Shown here: positions 1-15,685 of the stretch, in pieces | How positions within the stretch are numbered: the first letter of the stretch is position 1 | How the letters are laid out: every line of letters begins with the position of its first letter | NCBI GenBank assembly: GCA_028023455.1 | Contig: JAQFVV010000153.1 | Coordinates: 1-64,000 of the forward strand | Source of the DNA: Epiperipatus broadwayi | Lineage: Eukaryota > Onychophora > Udeonychophora > Euonychophora > Peripatidae | Length of the DNA stretch: 64,000 nt | Direction: 5' to 3' | Notes under the pieces: model-generated | Told to the model about the DNA's origin: nothing | What the model saw: only the letters and a program-made list of their open reading frames with translations | Database searches by the model: none | Position numbers and translations under genes: made by a program

Positions 1-1620
1 ATTCTATTATGGAAGAAAATTGTGCAGAGAAAAGTATATTGTATGAAATATAATAATAATATATAAAAAAAGTGCAGATTTTTATTTAATGAACAATATT
101 TATTATTTGTATTGTAACTACCCTGATAATCAAAGAAAATGTACATGCAGATTTTTTAAGGCCAAAAAAATGCAAACAACTATAATTAGGGTAGAAATGT
201 AGGATATTTCTTCTCCTAATTAAATATGGCCAAATGAAATGCTAATTGCTAATATGAACTTAGTAAATGGGAAAAAAACCTTGTTTAAATTTTGTAAAAA
301 TATTGTTTTATTTTGGTTGATGAAATTATGTTAGTCCACAAACCAAAAATTAATGCTACATTAAAGGTAATATGTAACTATATATTGCATGTAGATTATG
401 ATTAATATTATAAATTACTTATACTAAAAATAAGCTTTTGTGGGGAATTAAATTCCTGAACAGATAGTAAATAGTACTTATGCAATGAGAATCAGATCAG
501 TGGTATTAAAAGGCACCTTTGTTTTTATTTCTTCTTTAGCCGTTAATTGTGTTTGGATTCTAAAGAATTAAAGTACTGTATTCTTCAGTGAGTGCAATAT
601 CACCAGAGAAATCCAGAAAGCCATAGAAAAATGTTTTGCTGTATTTTTGTTTGGACTTGTAGGAATAATTCAAAACCCGATGCACTGCTGAATCGATATA
701 GGCATTAATGCCTTTTCTTTATGCTAAAGACAACATGATGCCTTGATTCAAAATACCATGCCTACATAATACAAGGACCTAACCAAGCTAATAAGAAAAA
801 CAACAAAATAACTGTACATAATAGATTATATACTTCTTCCAAATAAAGCGCGGCGCGACATCCACCTATTATATCATCATTAAACCCATTCAAAAAATAA
901 TAAAGTAAGAATTAATGATTTTATCTCTAACTTTTCAAAGGAGTTATCTGAACTAATAATATAAAATCTTTTACAAAATAATAAGACAGATGAACTAAGT
1001 TTTATTATTAGTAACAGAATATCTATTTAAAATTATAATTAAGAATGTATTCTCTATCTATTTTATGTAAGGTTGTGTCTATAAGTTAATGTTTAATAAT
1101 ATTTATTAGGAGAGTATTAATAAATAATTTTATATTTATAATATGTATTCACTTGTTTATTAAATATATATGGTAATTTAAATTCAGCAATCTTCATTAT
1201 TTAGTTTCCTCCATGTATGAATGCTAATACATGTAATTAATTTACTAAATCTCCATAAATAGAAATCTAATAAATAAAAAAATGCCATTAGAAGAAGATG
1301 GAAAAATTTAGTCTTTATTAATTAACCTTGTGACGGGGTGTTCAGCTAATATAGTACAATGAACACTGGTACTGGAAATAAATAAATGAAAGCTATCCTA
1401 AGTTATACTTCTCTTTTATATTATATATAATATGACTTTGGGTTAGATTGACCAGGAAATATAATAGTGTTTTTTCTAAAATTTATTAAATTAAAATGGA
1501 GATATTGATTTGATCATATCATGAATGTTAAACAGTTATACTTATGTGTATAGTATCAGTGATTCAAAAGTCGCTTTAGTAACCAAGATCTATATAAATA
1601 TTTAAAAATAATAGATGAAA
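1..1620. other. AT-rich intergenic/intronic DNA, no gene seen
   Basis: No reading frame of useful length, no RNA gene and no recognisable repeat ends were seen. Homopolymer A/T runs and stop codons are dense on both strands. A small palindrome GGCATTAATGCC lies near 700-712. Confidence 0.6.
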
Positions 1621-1635
1621 AAGTTTTAATCTGGT

Positions 1636-1731
<96 letters not shown>

Positions 1732-1745
1732 ACCAGTCAAAATCA
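1621..1745. repeat. (TA)n tract flanked by inverted repeats
   Basis: A 90-bp uninterrupted TA tract (1639-1728) is bounded on the left by CTGGTACAAT and on the right by ATTGTACCAG, an exact inverted repeat. Imperfect pairing extends outward (TTTTAAT on the left, the complement of GTCAAAAT on the right). The whole block can fold into one long hairpin. It could be a small MITE-like element whose centre expanded into a microsatellite, or a microsatellite in a pre-existing palindrome. The right flank CAGTCAAAAT recurs after the TA tract at 7843-7883. Confidence 0.8.
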
Positions 1746-3046
1746 TGTGTTCTTTAACAAGACCTAGGGTTTAAGCAAACGATATCCATCTAGCTTGTGC
1801 AAGATGCATGAGAGTCAGGGACAATACCAAATATAGTCTGATTTACTAATTGCTCCAGGGTCTATGACTACATGAACAATGCTTTTTCCATGATATTAGC
1901 TAGTTTCATTCTTATTCTGTCCCAGCTAGAGTTCAGGGTTCACCAGTGACTTAATACAACAGATTTACATTTCTCTAATTAATAAATATCTAAATTTATT
2001 ACTATTACAAAACAGTATGGAGTATATTTGACATTGTTTGATAATTTAAATAAGTTGAAGATTTGATTGATTTGAATTGCAATATACTAATTTCATGGCA
2101 ATATGACAAAAGAAATGGGTTTACACCTATAAAATCTTATGAGTAATGAAAGGGATTTATGTTAGAGATTCAGAATAATGACAAACTGAGATTTCAAATT
2201 AAAGTTAATTTATATTTATTATACATCTAAGTGTCATCATACAAAAATTAAGTGAATCAGATAATATTACAATTAATAAATGTTACCGCATTTCAATTTA
2301 GCAAGCAACTACATTCCATTTAAGACACAAGTGGAATTTTGATACAGCCAAAATATAATACATTTGTCTACTAAATATAAACAGTTGGTTAAGCAGTTAG
2401 CCAAGTATAAATCAGCAATAATCCATCATTTTAGCCATCAATAAACTTATAATTTGAAGAAAATAAATCAATTTTTTTCTCCATACACATATAGACAACT
2501 GAAGATGAATGAGTTATGTTAGACCATTCTTACATATAACTAGTTTGTAAGTAATGAATATAGGAAAACAAACGTTTATCTTATGTAAATACAATTTTAT
2601 ATTATATATGATTAATTAATTCACTGGATTGGCTAATAGAGAGATATGCCATAGCCATGGTAGAGAGAGCATTTTCAAGTTCATACATAGAGATTAAATA
2701 AAGAGTGCTAAAGGTGGTATACAATGTTATGGCTACAGTAAAAGAATTTTATAAGATCATTTACAATCCTCAAGAGGCTTTGCTAGGAGAAGTCAATGAA
2801 TGAGAGGACATGCTAGTCTGCCAATCAAAACATATATCTGCATAACAATAAAAGTTGATCTGCTGGAATGGTTTCTGGACAAAGGGAATCCTAAGTAGGA
2901 AATCCATCTACTTTTATGGAAGACTAATATTATTGGATTAGTCATATTTAAATTTCCGCAGGTCCTGAGAGTTAAGTAGCAAGGCATGATCAATTAAACA
3001 ACGATTTAAGTGAATAATTATAACCATAGAGTACATAATACTGTAT
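1746..3046. other. AT-rich intergenic DNA, no gene seen
   Basis: No coding or structural signal was found. The only minus-strand open stretch here (2793-2993) has no recognisable motif and looks like chance. Confidence 0.5.
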
Positions 3047-3047
3047 G

Positions 3048-3082
<35 letters not shown>
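3047..3082. repeat. compound (CA)n(TA)n microsatellite
   Basis: About ten CA units run directly into about nine TA units. Confidence 0.9.
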
Positions 3083-3834
3083 TGCAAATAAACGTGAATT
3101 CAATCCTCATTTAAATGGTTAGTTCTCTAGAGTAATTCAATGTCCACAAAACCCATGGGCAATCAATAAAACTTAAAAAAGTATATATAAAGAAACAATA
3201 AAGAATTAAAATCCAAATTTAAAGGAGTGGATTGTTTTCCCACATTTCCAAACTTTAAAATCTCTCATGGCTTAGGGAGATTTTTATAAACAAACTATGT
3301 TTATATAACAAAACATTAAAATAAACCCTATATATATAAACAAATTCATTTCTGATGAGATTTTACAAAATTCTTTACAACAATTAATAATTAAGTGTTA
3401 AAGATCATAAACGCTAATGAGATATACAATGTACATACTAATAAAATTTAATTTTAAATTCTCTATAATAGATTTTACTTATAAGAGCTAAGTTTGGTTT
3501 AGGAAAATGTGATGGATTTTGCTTAAATAATTTAATAAATTATTTTTTTCTTTTGAGAAATGATTATGGGTAAAGATTAATTGGTAAATAATAAAAAACT
3601 TAAAATTTTATGACTATCCCTATCACTTAAATCATTTACAAAATAACAAATGTACAAAACTAAATGAGCTTTATCTATTAAGTGCCTAATGGAAAATCTA
3701 CATCTCCTGCAATAATTTTGACCAAATAAAATAATAAACTAGGATTGTAATATGCTCTTTCAATTTTGTTCTTAACTTGGTGGCTTAATCTAAGTCAACA
3801 TTAATCTTCAAAATGACAAAAATTTTATTTGGCT
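3083..3834. other. AT-rich intergenic DNA, nothing identified
   Basis: Low-complexity AT-rich sequence with no supported feature. Confidence 0.5.
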
Positions 3835-4750
3835 GAGTGAGTTAAAACTAAACTTTTGATTGGTCAATTACAGAATCAACAGTAAAAATATATTCATCTT
3901 TTAATATTATATTCATTTTAGTTTTGTTTGTAAAAGTATATTAATAATTTGTCAGATTATGAAAGTGAATGAAAGTTTTTACAAAAATAAACTTCTATTT
4001 ATAATTATAAAAATATTCGATATAAAAAGACCTAAAAACATCTCATTAAGAAATCAAAAAGTGTTAATGACATCATTGATTTCCCCTCTCAATTTATGTT
4101 AGTGTACAAATAAAGAAGTTTTTTTACTAAAATCTTACTATTTTCCTAAAATAATTTATATTTTCAGCATATTTTACCAAAATACATTATAATATGTAAA
4201 TAAATGCCAGAAAAATATTCTAAAACATTAATTTTTATTTGAAAATCAAATAAAGAGCTTGAGGAAAGTAAACTGTCAAAATTGTTGGTAGCATTGGTTT
4301 CTTTTTCAATTTATGTTCCTGTAAAAGTATATATTTTTTTACTAAAATCTTACTATTTTTCTAAAATAATTATGTTTTCAGTATATTTTATGAAAATAAT
4401 TTATAATATGTAAAAAAAATACTAAAAAAAACCACTCTAAAACATTCATTTTCATTTTGAAATGCAAAACAAATAACTTGGAGCAATGAAAAATTATGGA
4501 CCAGCCTCTTTTTTTTAAATGAGAACCAACCAATCAGCATCAAGAATAATCTGCCCTCTACCTTTGTTGAAGTTTAAATGTTAAATTTATTGGTTTTTTA
4601 ATTGTAAAATATTACTAGAGAGGGTAGCATCTTACAGTACTTTTTCCAAGCTCTAAAAAGACTGTAAAATCTTTACCATATTGCTAAAAATAATGGAGTT
4701 CAAGCTACTTGAACTCCATGACTTCCGATGATCAGAGAAACCCTATTAAG
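3835..4750. repeat. dispersed repeat R1, copy A
   Basis: This stretch is collinear with 57,045-57,985 over about 0.9 kb. Shared landmarks, in order, are CTTTTGATTGGTCAA, ATTCATCTTTTAAT, TGCCAGAAAAATATTCTAAA, TTGAAAATCAAATAAA, GGTTTCTTTTTCAATTTA and GAGGGTAGCATCTTA. It also contains an internal tandem duplication: the segment around 4,075-4,290 is repeated with divergence at about 4,300-4,510, both units carrying TTTTTTTACTAAAATCTTACTATTTT followed by a TTTTCAG-TATTTTA block. No coding capacity was seen. The class (MITE, SINE or LTR fragment) is unknown to me, and the ends are approximate. Confidence 0.75.
4693..4719. repeat. perfect 12-bp hairpin
   Basis: ATGGAGTTCAAG and CTTGAACTCCAT are exact reverse complements separated by CTA. 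It lies near the right edge of R1 copy A. No function is assigned. Confidence 0.8.
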
Positions 4751-7842
<3,092 letters not shown>

Positions 7843-7886
<44 letters not shown>

Positions 7887-8144
7887 ATCAGTCAAAATTT
7901 GTTGATCCATATAACATGAGCTGGAACTCAATGAAACGTACTTCAAACCCAGTCAAGCCTGAGATTTATATCAGAAACTAATCTAGATTCGAACCCATTC
8001 CACAAGCCCCAGATCAAACGTCTAATGAATAACATAAATAATGATGGCACACGAGAATTAATTCTTAAATCCGGTCCACTAGAAGAGTGAAAGAGACAAT
8101 GAGACTTATTTAATAAAAGAACGCATATATATATATATATATAT
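7843..8144. repeat. (TA)n tracts around a possible SINE remnant
   Basis: A 41-bp TA tract (7843-7883) is followed by TTGTATCAGTCAAAAT, almost the same string that follows the tract at 1639-1728. Further on, the minus strand carries GGGTTCGAATC (B-box-like) and GGGTTTGAAGT, with AATCTAGATT between or beside them. A second short TA tract lies at about 8124-8144. The shared right flank suggests a dispersed element that ends in or next to the TA tract. Element type is not certain. Confidence 0.4.
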
Positions 8145-8504
8145 TGGAATGTATGGATGTGGAGAGAAGGTAATTCGAATTACATAAGTGGCTTGAATAA
8201 TAAAATATTTAATAAAACATTTAATGAACATATTTATTTGAAGGTGCATGACAAGATGACCTACCTGAGGATAGAAAGTTACATACAATTGCTCACATTA
8301 TTATGATTCATATGCTCTTATTAATAAATGTCATATTCTACGTAAATAGGTATATTTGGTGGGTGAGTTCAAGATGTCAATCACTTGATTACAAAACAAA
8401 CTTAGAACTGATTTGAATTAACACTTTAGTGGTAGTTCTGAAAGGTGATGACTAATGTACAAATTTATGGAACATTTTAGGAATCATTATGCATATTATA
8501 TAAT

Positions 8505-8534
8505 TATTTTCACGCCGTTTTGGTCGTGAAAATA
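8505..8534. repeat. 10-11 bp hairpin
   Basis: TATTTTCACG (8505-8514) and CGTGAAAATA (8525-8534) are perfect reverse complements around a 10-nt loop. An isolated feature with no role assigned. Confidence 0.7.
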
Positions 8535-8535
8535 A

Positions 8536-11500
8536 ATAAATATATTTTAAAAAATGGTTTACTCATTAAGGATAATATTTGTGAATATTTAATAAAATAA
8601 AATACATTTAAATCAAGTTTATTTGCTTAGGGAACAAAATGTTTTTAACCATTCTTTAAATTCGAATTTAAAAAGAAAAAATGCTTTACCTTTCTAACAT
8701 ATGTATACTCTTAAATAAATAGAATAGATTACAGTGGTGTGATTTTTTAAAATAAGAAGAAAAACAACATTATTAATTAAACTAATCACTATTATTGGAA
8801 ATATATATATATATATGAGCAAAGTACAATTTTATTGTTACAGCATCAAAATAAGGTCATTAAATGATTAAATTAATAATAATGAAAAGTAGTGGTGCTG
8901 ATATGAAAGCAGAAGAATCTGAAATGAGATCGTGTTTCCAAATGAAGAAAATGAAATGACTAAGAGACCCTTTTATAGGCCACTACTTAGAGAAGTTTAA
9001 TTAGGCTTGGTGTGGTTCCCAGTGTTCTCTGGTGCAACTGATGTGAGAGGCCTGTTATATAAAAATGAACCCAGGAAAGTCAATTGTTCATGGGAGAGGG
9101 CATGAAGAACGTATATGGGTTCGAACTTGTCACAACCTTCCAGATGAGATGCACATAATATAAAACAAAACTAAGCCATATATCAGCAACACAGTATAGC
9201 ACTATATCTTTAATGATATGAAATGAAATTTATTATTTTAAGATACATTAACCTCACTTGAATGCATAATTTAGGCAATTAGTGTTATGATATGTAATAT
9301 ATATGGGAAAGATTTAATTCATACAAAATTGATCTTAAAATTTACCCCCTTTTCTTTCCTTGCTATTTAACATACTGAAATCTCACCCTCATGAATTTTA
9401 TAACTTGAGAATAATCAAGTCTTTGAAATATTAAGAGTATAGTGTTATAATATGAATAATATAAAAAGCAATAACAATAAGACATCACCTTTTCAGAATT
9501 AAGTGAGTGACATAGAAAAATATTTAATAGCGTTAATGTTTCGGTGATTTAAAAGTTATACATAAATAATACCCTTTTTGATGCATAAAGAAAATCATGA
9601 AACTAGGTTAACTTGAGAAACAATCTAGTGGGCATATTAATTAAGAATGTATATAAATCTAACTCAAAAGGGAGGAGGTTTTACTAATCTCGACCCAAGG
9701 AGGTCTTAGTAGATAGGGAAAACTAACTTTCACAAGATTGTTTAGATTGGCAACTTAAAATAATAAAATAAAACATAGTTTAAAATTAAGAAAGGAACTG
9801 CACCAAAATTAAAGAAATAAGAGTAAATGATAGACTTTATATACAAAAGGAAAATTATTAGTATGAGAGCAAATTTGTATTAACAGTTACAAACAAAAAA
9901 ACATTTAATTTAATAATTTAAATAAGAAATCTAGATAGCTGAGGTTCATAGGCAGTTCTTAGGTTAATTACTTTGCTATATTAAAGAGTTCATTTTGACA
10001 GTTCAGTTCCAGCATGACAAGTTATACAGGATTCAAATGATTTCCAATGTAGTAGCAAGTTTTCATTAGGAATTCCTCCATTCTTAGATTGTACTTTCTA
10101 TCATTTTTGGGGCATCAGCAAGATGATTTTTGGTGGTGAAAAATAGATCAGCAAAGGCAAGAAATGGTGATTAATATGATTACTCATTCAACATTTTAGA
10201 AAATAAAGTAGCATGGAATATTTTGGCAACAGTTCTTCTACAAAACTAGTTCTCTCCAGGCGGTCAAAAATTAGCCCATTATATACTGCCCTCAAGTATT
10301 TGAGGAATGCTTTTAATATCCATTTTTAAAATTTCATTCACAATTTCTATTTATGAGGAATTTTCTCATTTCCTTCACCTATTGTTTTGGAGATGCAACC
10401 ATTAGATAATTTGTCCAAAAATATATTCAAATCTATTTCCAGATTAGAAATAGATTTGATAAAATGTTAATTGCAAAAGTAGAAATTCTTAATCTGATTT
10501 CCCTTTTTACTTTTAGTACATTTTAATTAGATATTCTTTCCCAAAATTAGATAATGTAAAATTTCCATTCTTTTAATTATTTTGGACAATTAACAGTTGC
10601 ATATTCCATCTTGGATTTTAAAAGAAAAAATAGTTTTTTATATAAAGAATTTAAATGAAAATTTCTAATTTTACAAACTTCAAAAAAAATATTTGTAAAA
10701 TTAATAACGTGTTAGTAATTTCTTCCATTATATATATATATATTTAAGTTGCTCCTAATAGATTTTGATTTTAATAAAAAGAATTAATAATAAATAATAG
10801 TAAAAAAATATTAAAAGCTAAATTTTATAATCTTTTACTTCTCAAACATATACATAAAATAGATATACATGAATATAAGAGTGGATGGAACATAAGGTTG
10901 ATGAGTGATATTGATAATTAATATTTTATTTCCACATTACGAATAGACTTTTATGTAGTGAGTGATATATTATTGACAAAAAAATGTTTCTTAATCAAAC
11001 AAAATATAAATTAAAATTAAGGTCTTATTAGAAATATTATGTGTTATATTTTTAGACACAATTATATTGTTTAGTGTATTTTTAAGAAATAGAAAATCTT
11101 CAAAATAAGAAATATGTACTTTTTTTTATTATTTATTTATTTTTTGTCTGTAATTAAAATTTAAAGAAATGCGTTGCCATGCACCAGAATAAAATTGCAA
11201 ACATGTTTAAAAAGTAGCTAACAGTCATCTGGAGATAATTTTAATTGTGAATTAAATCTTAATTTAACTTCTAAATTAAAAATAAATGGCATCCTGTTTT
11301 TTTATGAAATACAGCAGTGTCAGGTTAAGTAGCATATACAAAACTGGGTCTAGCAATTTTTTTATTCCATTTCTCTGCTTTATAAGAAGTTAATCATTAA
11401 TAGAAAATGGAGAAACCTTAGGTCATTGCATTGTGAGTTTGGAAATGGTAAAATTGATCATTTGCAAATAACTTGAGTTTAAACATTGAAAAACTGTTTT

Positions 11501-12780
11501 CAGTTGCTAAAACCATGGAAACCCTAAAATACAGTTTGAAAATAGCTAGAAGCCTCTTGTGTATTGGCCACCATTTTCTAACTGTAGTTCTTTTATTTGT
11601 AAATCAGTTTTTATTATTTTCCCCTAAAAAAAAAAAAAAAACCTCTATATTACTTTGAATCTTCTTTTCACTTAAAACCTGACTAGAAATTATTTTAAGT
11701 AATATTAAAAGGCAACAATCAATATGGGAAAATATATTATTGATATTAGACTTTTTCTGTATATATTACATTTTATTGCAGTGAAATTGACTTAAGAAAT
11801 CATTATGCTTCCTTAGAGTTATCATTTAAAGATTGTATCTAAAAATTATATTCATTGATTTTTCATTCTATTTGCAGAAATTTATATATGAATGCAAGTA
11901 TACATCACATATTTTAAATATACAAATAATATTGTTAGTAATTCCTGGATTTTGATTTATAATATATATAATAATATCAGATTGGCATCACTGTGTATAA
12001 AAACATCATATTAAGTTATAATATATTCTTAGTAGCACAACAATGATTTTGAATGTGGTCTGGCCAATTCTTGGGGGAAAAAACAGATTTGATTTTTTTT
12101 CTTCTCAGGAATCCAACCTCACTAGCCATTACAAAATATTTTTTAGGTTGTTGGTAAAACAAAATGAAAAATTATGAAAAAATACCTCTATCTAGTTAGC
12201 ATTTAGAAAGCCTGATAAGTAAGATATTCTGCTTTACTAATAAATTTATAAATGATTTTGCACATAACTTATAGAAACAATTTTAGAATATATGGTTAAT
12301 TCAAATGGTCAATAAATCTATAAATGCTAATTATATTAAAAATATTATTAAAAAGCTTAAATGTTAAATTACTTATGAAAATTATCTTAAAATATATTGT
12401 GCATTTAAATTAATTTAATATTATTGGAGATCTCTTTTTCTTATGCTTTTTTTAAAAGGGACCTTGTTTAGAAACAGGTATCTAATGGAGTTTAGTCTTC
12501 TGTTTTGAGTTAAAGTTTTGACTTTGCTTGATGCAGTTATTTAAGTGCTTTCACCAATTACTCTCGATGGTCAAATTGAATAAAACCATTATAATTTCCC
12601 ATCAAAAATATCATAATAAATATATAATCAAATTATTCATTATTCAAGGGGTCATGTGACATTCAAGTAAAAGAAGTGTTAGATTCAGCAGTGATACAGG
12701 AATTTTTAGTTTTTGTGTGCACCATTTTATCATTACACTGAACTGCACCAGAGAAAAAGTGCCACCATTTATCAAGATAA
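8536..12780. other. AT-rich intergenic DNA, no gene seen
   Basis: Positions 8,890-9,170 are more complex than average and include a plus-strand GGGTTCGAACTTG string that resembles a pol III B box, but no A box or tail convinces me. The rest is A/T-rich with frequent stops. The open stretch at 11,473-11,658 shows no motif and runs into a poly(A) tract. Confidence 0.4.
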
Positions 12781-12797
12781 GTGTGTGTGTGTGTGTC
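12780..12797. repeat. (GT)n microsatellite
   Basis: Short run of GT dinucleotides. Confidence 0.9.
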
Positions 12798-12904
12798 ATT
12801 GTGTTCTTACCTCTGCTGAGCATATATATTAAATTGATATGCCTCAGACCATCAGGATGCTCACTAAATACTTAAATTTTGTTTGTGTTTTAAAAGAATT
12901 GTGA

Positions 12905-12965
12905 GGGTTCATGATATAGCGGTTGTTACCTCTCTTTGTCTTGATCAAGGATTCAAGTGGCACTG
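12905..12965 (+). repeat. tRNA-derived SINE-like fragment
   Basis: The string ATATAGCGGTTGTTACC resembles the D-arm/A-box of Asp/Glu-type tRNAs. It is followed after an anticodon-like segment by GGATTCAAG, close to a B box. Stems are degraded, so this is a pseudogene or SINE head at best. The match is recognised by eye only. Confidence 0.3.
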
Positions 12966-15553
12966 ATAAATTTTGGGGAAAAAATTAAGATTTCAAATTT
13001 GATTATTATTTCTTGTAATCTACCCACAGCTAGCCATTCAATATTAGTCAATGTGGGGATTTCTTTAATATTAGCAAGCAGGTAAAAATTCAGGTTTAAT
13101 CTATTTTGTTTAATAAGTGGTAAATTGCTGTTTTAGAAACAAAAAAATATATAATAATCTTTGCTATCGGTAGAAGAGGCATTATACTTGTGAGTCCTAT
13201 GTTTTATGTTTACTTTTTTACCTTATAATATAAATTTTATTATGAAGTTAGTAGTACTCAGTTTATTATGAATTCATGCCTAAGCCCTTAAATTTATGTA
13301 TAATAAGGTCGCCTCAATATATATTTAACATGATCAGTTTTAAGAATGTTTTTAATACAGTTTATTAATTTATTTATGTGCAAGATATCCAATTAATTAA
13401 AAGCGAAAAATAATTAAGTTTTATTAAATCTATGAAAACATCTTTTATTTATAAATAAATTAATTAAGTTAATTATAGTATTCATCTTCATACATCACAT
13501 TTATTTAACTCAGCTAAATGTTTCATTGTTTTTTTTTAATAAAGTATTTTTTTGTTTTTGTAAAGATAATATGTAACTCAAACTACCATTATTATTATTC
13601 TATCTTCTGTGAAATGTATTTATTAGAGCTTTTCTTTATATAAAATTGCAGGCTACCTATTAGTTTTAAATGAAAACTGAATTTAATTTTCTCAAAACAA
13701 AGAAATGAGTAAATTATTTCCAGTCATCGGGCTTTACATTGTTTTATCCATTTTATACATTTTATTTTATCCCTTGCGTTTCTTTTAATCACAGCTGACA
13801 ATTAAATACTAATTTATAAAGTGTGACCTAAGGCAAAAGGAATTCAATGCTTCTGCAATTTGACTAAGATCTTCATAAAAATATTAGCTAATTGAAAATT
13901 GCAGCGAATTATAACTTCAACTAATTAAAGTTATCGTAATTACTATTTTTCTTTTTAGTTTTGATATTTTTCATAAGAGAACCTTTTTTTTTTTTTAAGA
14001 ATTAAAGAAAAATTCATATTTTCACGTTTCTTGTTTACGTAATAAGAAGGAAGGTCAGTCAATCAGGTCTAGGAAAGGAGCAGCTATTCTCTGATCTTCC
14101 CCGAAAGTTACTACTATCTAAAATGAATTTATTTAAAACTTTGATATTAATCTTTTTTAGAGCATGTTTTAATTGAAATAAAGGACGTTAGTCTTAGAAT
14201 AAAAATCAAAGTAGGTAGTAATGTATGTGATTGTCTGACAGTTAAATCTGAAATAAACATTTTATGCATTAATATATATATATACAGGTGATGTTATAAA
14301 TTCAATACCCTACCAACAAATAAAATTTAGAAAAGGCTTTTTTTTATTTATTTAGTGCAACAGATCTTATAATTTTGATTGCGGCGCATTGAGTGATTTT
14401 TTAACAATAAATTGATATTTGCTTTTTATGCGAACTTTATTTAAAATAATAAATAGATTGCAATCGTTTAAGGATTTTTTTTTAAGTAGTCACATCATAG
14501 ACAACCCTGCGCATAATCCAATAGTGGTTGGCAAAAGTATTATCTAGCTACTTTTAATAAAACTTAAATTAAGCATTGAAAAACTTGCCCAAATCATCAT
14601 TATTCCGAATTTAGCAAGTTGATGAGCAGTGACTTTTTCAATGTGTTTCTACGAGAAGTTGTTAAAGACTATCTTTATTATAAAAAAAATATTGAAAAAT
14701 GTTTTTGAAATTTGTTTTGTTTGTATATTAAGTCTTATTTCTAGTATATAGATATTTTAGTTCTTTTAATAATGCAAATGATATTTTGTGTTAGAAATCA
14801 AACTGATTGATTAAATAGATATTCTTCAATTAAATAGCGAGAGCGGATTCTATTGGTTTTCTTATTTTTTAAAACAACTTTTTAAAAAAAAAAAAACACG
14901 TTTTTTTATTAACAATGACCACTTAATTTTTTTTTATTATTAAAACACCAATCTTTTTTACGAGTTTAATATTTCTGATTCATTGTTACTTATCATTTTA
15001 ATCAAAATTATAAATGAACTCTACAATTTACAGACGTTGCAGTGTTACCACAACACAACCACAACTATGTATTTAAATAAATTTAATTTCTTACAATCAA
15101 CACATATTTAAAATATATAAGCATATGCATTTTCTGTAAAATACCTGGATATAATAAAAATATTATCACCATGCTATAAAAAAAAAGTAAAATTATTTAC
15201 TATATTTTAACTATATTTAAACACTTATAGCATCTAATTACAGAATCTAAATAAGAACATATATATATATATATCGTAATGGAGACTTTCAGATATTTTT
15301 TTTTACTTTATCATTCTTCATCTCTCCCCCCCCCTCATTTTTTGTGTATTTTTTAAATTTTACATTAGATAAAATAAGCAGCTAAATCCATACATTATTT
15401 TTTTTTATATTAACAACTTTAGCAATAGTTACGTAATCATTTTTATTAACCAAACATTGGTAAATAAATTATGGCTTCACTGAAATGTCAAAGCTATTAA
15501 AAATATATATATAAAAATCAATAACTTTCAAAATTAATAAGTAATGAAATAAT
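12966..15553. other. AT-rich DNA, nothing identified
   Basis: No reading frames, repeat ends or RNA genes could be supported. Poly(T) and poly(A) runs are frequent. Confidence 0.5.
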
Positions 15554-15685
15554 TAAAACAGACAAAACTCTCCACACAGTAGTGCCACTCAGTGCAAGCT
15601 AAAGTATTGAATGGATGCTAGAAAGCGTGTGCATAAAATCCCTATCTACTGCCTACTATCTAATATCTCCAGACTAATCAAGTTA
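15554..15685 (+). repeat. fold-back repeat family F, half copy
   Basis: Starting at TTAAAACAGACAAAACTCTC, this stretch matches the left arm of the fold-back repeat at 63,701-63,834: TCCACACAGTAG, CACTCAGTGCAAG, TGGAT, GCATAAAATCCCTA, GCCTACT and CAGACTA all occur in the same order. The right arm of the hairpin is absent here, so it is a truncated or single-arm copy. Confidence 0.75.
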
